From: Anaerolineales bacterium
GTDB lineage: Bacteria > Chloroflexota > Anaerolineae > 4572-78 > J111
Assembly: GCA_012032575.1 (NCBI GenBank)
Contig: JAAUSP010000391.1
Location: forward strand, 1 to 7,287
Direction: 5' to 3'
Length of the DNA: 7,287 bases
The notes under the pieces are model-generated. The model was not told where the DNA came from and did no database searches. It saw only the letters and a program-made list of their open reading frames with translations. The position numbers and the translations under genes are program-made. Shown here one piece after another: positions 5,019 to 7,287 of this stretch (within the stretch, counting starts at the first letter, position 1; each line of letters opens with the position of its first letter).

Positions 5019-6128
5019 ATGATGACCAGTCAGAATCAGCGGAATCCATTTTTCAATATGGTAGTGGTAGTCGTCGCCCTTATTTCGCCGGTCACGATGG
5101 CTTTATGCGGATTGGGCCAGTCGGTGAATGTTGAAGCGACGGTGGCTGCCGGGGTGGCGGCCACCCAGCAGGCTATGCTCAATTTGCAGGCCACGGTTGA
5201 TGCCGCCATCGCCGCAACCCAGGCGGCTAATTCCGCCTTCCCTACGCAGCCGGCGGTCTCTACCTCCGCCCCGAATCCGCTTCCGGTCACACCCGTCCCG
5301 GCCAACTTGCCCACCGACCCCGAACAGGTCAGAGCGGTGATCCTCACCGAAGTCAATGCCACCGTGGCCAAAGACCTGACCCTTTTAAAATCGCTCTACA
5401 CCCCCGACGCTGTTGTGATAGATCGCAACGGCACTCCCGCCGATGCCGGTGATGACACCACCTGGCAGGGCTGGGCTAATATCGAACGGCGCTATCAAAC
5501 CTTCTTTTCCAGCAATGTTACTTCGCTAACCCTGGTTGATCTGGCCATTCAACTCGATGGCGACCGGGCCGTGGCCACCCATCAGGGCGTGGTTTTGGAT
5601 GGAACGCTCTATCGGGATCGGGGTATCTACACCCTGACCAGGCAAGGGGGGCAGTGGCTCATCAGCGGGTTGGAGTACGGCCACGAGCAAGGCTACAACG
5701 CCCAGGCAAAGCCGAGCCAGGACGATGGCCTGTATGTGCTTAAGGTTGGCAATCAACACCGCTATGAGGAACCGTGGGGCTGGGATCGCGGCGACCCATG
5801 CAAAGCCTGGGAAACCGGCGATTTTGACGATACCAAACCCAACTATCGTGGTTTTAATGTCGAACTGTTGCTGACCAATAATTCCGAGGTCAAGCTGCCC
5901 GACTCCTGGCCGATCAGCTTTACCACTGCCAATGGTAAATCGGTCAAAGCCTGCTTCTATGGCTACGAAGGTTCAGGGCCACAGCCAGGCGCGACCAGTT
6001 CGGTCACTTTTTTCACGGTGGTTGAAAAGGGTGATTATGTTGAAGCGATCACCTTTAGCCTTAACGGTCAGGCCGTTCAGCTTTGCCTGGATGGACAGGG
6101 TGGCTGGTCGCGCTGTGGAAATCAATGA
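5019..6128 (+). CDS. Membrane-anchored protein with NTF2/SnoaL-like domain and C-terminal beta-rich domain (gene C)
   Basis: Gene C encodes 369 residues with no function I can name. Residues 12-33 (FNMVVVVVALISPVTMALCG) form a signal-anchor helix; Cys30 is not in a good lipobox (MALC). An alanine-rich leader repeats ATVAAGVAATQ (40-50) and ATVDAAIAATQ (58-68), followed by a Pro/Thr/Ser linker (72-100). Residues 102-220 look like an NTF2/SnoaL-like cone: EQVRAVILTEVNATVAKDL, LYTPDAVVIDRNG, WQGWANIERRYQTFF, RAVATHQGVV, and YTLTRQGGQWLISGLEYG. Such domains bind small molecules or act as enzymes; here no catalytic residues stand out. Residues 236-360 appear all-beta, with Cys261, Cys312, Cys356 and Cys366 available for disulfides, reminiscent of DUF4352-type domains but not certain. 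ATG 5019 and 5022 are both possible; neither has a ribosome binding site. It has its own promoter and sits between paralogues A and B. Confidence 0.85.
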   Translation: MMTSQNQRNPFFNMVVVVVALISPVTMALCGLGQSVNVEATVAAGVAATQQAMLNLQATVDAAIAATQAANSAFPTQPAVSTSAPNPLPVTPVPANLPTDPEQVRAVILTEVNATVAKDLTLLKSLYTPDAVVIDRNGTPADAGDDTTWQGWANIERRYQTFFSSNVTSLTLVDLAIQLDGDRAVATHQGVVLDGTLYRDRGIYTLTRQGGQWLISGLEYGHEQGYNAQAKPSQDDGLYVLKVGNQHRYEEPWGWDRGDPCKAWETGDFDDTKPNYRGFNVELLLTNNSEVKLPDSWPISFTTANGKSVKACFYGYEGSGPQPGATSSVTFFTVVEKGDYVEAITFSLNGQAVQLCLDGQGGWSRCGNQ

Positions 6129-6225
6129 TAATTTAATGAAGTAATTCACTAACGTATTTCTAAGATTCTTCCGATTAAACCCTAAGTTTTTTAGTTTACG
6201 ATAACAAAAAATTGAGGAGAGGGGT

Positions 6226-7143
6226 ATGGCAAACGAAGCCGTAACTGAAACGCCTGCCGCTGAAGGCCGTCTCGGCGGGTGTCTGCTCTGGTTTTTCTGG
6301 GGAGTGTCGTTAAGCTTTATGACGATACTTTCCCTGGCGCTGGTCATTTTGCTGGCCGCGTCTGTAACCCTAAATGTTTATCTGGGCTGGGAATTGTCGG
6401 GGCTGGAAGTCTCGGTCAGCCGGTCAGGGGCGGGTGGCCTGCCGCCAATGGCAGCCACCTACATCCCCACCGAAATGCTGGCGGCGATTCCTACCCAAAC
6501 GCCTGTACCCACCAGCACCGCTACGCCGCTCGGCGCGCTTTCGCCGCTGGAAGAACAGGTTGCCACTCTGTCGGCACTGGCAACACAGGTGGCCGGGCCG
6601 TCAAGCGGCGTTGCTCCTGCGCAGGGAACTCCGCTGCCGGCGGCGGTTCCTATTCAACCGCCACCCAGTGTACCACCTGCTGAGGCCATCAGTACACCCC
6701 CACAGGCGCAAGCGGCTGTTCCCCAGCCTGCTGACTCATCTTCGTCGGCCACAACAGATGCCCCGGTCGCCACGCCTGCTGCTCCGGTCGCCACGCCCGC
6801 CGCGGTTTCCGCTGCCTCCCAGGGTGAAGCCCCCGCCGCCGAATTCGTCCCGCCGGCTTCCTCTTCAAACACCTACGAGCTGATTCCCCTGGAAGGCCAG
6901 CGGGAAAGCCGACCGGCTGAAGAGCACGGCGATCTCAACCTGAAACTGCGCGACCCGCAGCCCATTGACGTGGACCTCTCCCTGCAAGACCTGCCCGGCT
7001 CCGGGGTGGACCCCAACGCGCCCAATTTTTCAAAAGTGTTCAAGCCGGAATTTACGGGAGCCTACACTGTCCACGATTGGGATTGGGGCTGCAATTGCAA
7101 AGGTAAACTGCTTAAGAAGATCATTTGGTGCTGCTGGGGTTAA
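6226..7143 (+). CDS. Membrane-anchored paralogue of gene A (gene B), frame broken near its 3' part
   Basis: Gene B has the same plan as gene A: a cytosolic N-terminus, one hydrophobic helix (about 29-54), a long Pro/Ala/Thr/Ser linker (70-212) and the conserved domain from 215. The binding site AGGAG (6215-6219, within GAGGAGAGGGG) lies 6 nt before ATG 6226, the strongest in the right half of the window. From NTYELIPLEG to CNCKGKLL about 62 of 82 residues match gene A by hand count, including YTVHDWDWGCNCKG (280-293). After Leu296 this frame gives an unrelated tail (KKIIWCCWG) and stops at 7143. The expected continuation is present in another frame, so one base seems lost near 7114-7116. The linker carries an in-frame 21-nt duplication. 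No clear promoter is visible in the AT-rich gap 6129-6225. The protein is probably exported and anchored; its function is unknown. Confidence 0.82.
   Translation: MANEAVTETPAAEGRLGGCLLWFFWGVSLSFMTILSLALVILLAASVTLNVYLGWELSGLEVSVSRSGAGGLPPMAATYIPTEMLAAIPTQTPVPTSTATPLGALSPLEEQVATLSALATQVAGPSSGVAPAQGTPLPAAVPIQPPPSVPPAEAISTPPQAQAAVPQPADSSSSATTDAPVATPAAPVATPAAVSAASQGEAPAAEFVPPASSSNTYELIPLEGQRESRPAEEHGDLNLKLRDPQPIDVDLSLQDLPGSGVDPNAPNFSKVFKPEFTGAYTVHDWDWGCNCKGKLLKKIIWCCWG
6760..6801 (+). repeat. 21-nt tandem duplication in the linker of gene B
   Basis: Positions 6760-6780 and 6781-6801 are near-identical 21-nt units (GCYCCGGTCGCCACGCCYGCY), each encoding APVATPA. The duplication keeps the frame and lengthens the disordered Pro/Ala linker, consistent with linker growth by slippage. 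Confidence 0.8.
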
Positions 7144-7287
7144 AAACCACGGCGGGCCAGCCGGTTTTTATCCCGCCCAAGGACGGCGATATTTACGGCG
7201 GCAATTATTACGCCACCGTTTTATATGCCTCGGAAGACAGCCTGACCTTTTTTGATGCGCGGGCCGGCAGTGGTGGTCAAGGGGTAT
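7116..7287 (+). pseudogene. Out-of-frame continuation of gene B domain (cut by window edge)
   Basis: Starting with GAA at 7116, this frame encodes EDHLVLLGLKTTAGQPVFIP, then YGGNYYATVLYASEDSLTFF and ARAGS. It matches residues 230-280 of gene A (RDEHSVLLGIRTTPGQPVFI and so on), so it is the rest of the gene B domain displaced by one base. Near 7272 the match moves frame again: VVKGY (7273-7287), equivalent to VARGY of gene A, is read only if one G of AGTGGTGG is skipped. The gene continues past the window. There is no start codon of its own here, so this is not a separate gene. Confidence 0.75.

Noticed and set aside
5085..5111. Lipoprotein signal in gene C ending at Cys30
   Set aside because: The residues before the cysteine (M-A-L) do not fit a lipobox; a signal-anchor helix is likelier.
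6129..6225. Promoter for gene B in the AT-rich gap
   Set aside because: TACGAT and TAAGAT could serve as -10 boxes, but neither has a credible -35 at normal spacing.

Overview
The window looks like a chromosomal stretch of a moderately GC-rich environmental bacterium. I lean to Chloroflexota (Anaerolineae-like) because of the membrane-anchored proteins with Pro/Ala/Thr linkers, the alanine-rich ATV..AATQ leader and the many intergenic hairpins. This placement is inference from style, not from a marker gene.

Layout. (1) 1-544, minus strand: the first half of serC (phosphoserine aminotransferase), running off the left edge. (2) 545-797: divergent intergenic region with a good minus-strand promoter for serC, a large hairpin built from 8-nt units, an 8-bp dyad in the middle and a near-perfect 19-bp palindrome just before the next gene. 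(3) 798-3741, plus strand: a ThuA-like gene broken by two single-base losses, then two different Gfo/Idh/MocA oxidoreductases. ThuA next to a Gfo/Idh/MocA enzyme is the pairing known from rhizobial trehalose use (ThuA/ThuB), so this is probably a sugar-oxidation (keto-sugar) operon. (4) 3752-4798: a single-pass membrane protein (gene A) starting 10 nt after the operon, with a conserved C-terminal domain I cannot name. (5) 4799-5018: intergenic region with a 7-nt-unit hairpin and a near-consensus sigma70-type promoter. (6) 5019-6128: a membrane-anchored protein (gene C) with an NTF2/SnoaL-like domain and a C-terminal beta-rich domain. (7) 6226 to the right edge: gene B, a paralogue of gene A with a longer linker, frameshifted near 7114 and probably again near 7272.

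Genes A and B share a domain with about 62 of 82 residues identical in its first part by hand count, including HDWDWGC(D/N)CKG. Together with gene C they look like a small set of cell-surface proteins of unknown role, and they are the least explained content here.

Two patterns run through the window. Each of the first four genes has a hairpin 6 to 15 nt upstream of its ribosome binding site. Three of the window's hairpins have arms made of short tandem units of 7, 8 or 9 nt. All frame disruptions fall in thuA and gene B, so base-calling error and real decay both remain possible.
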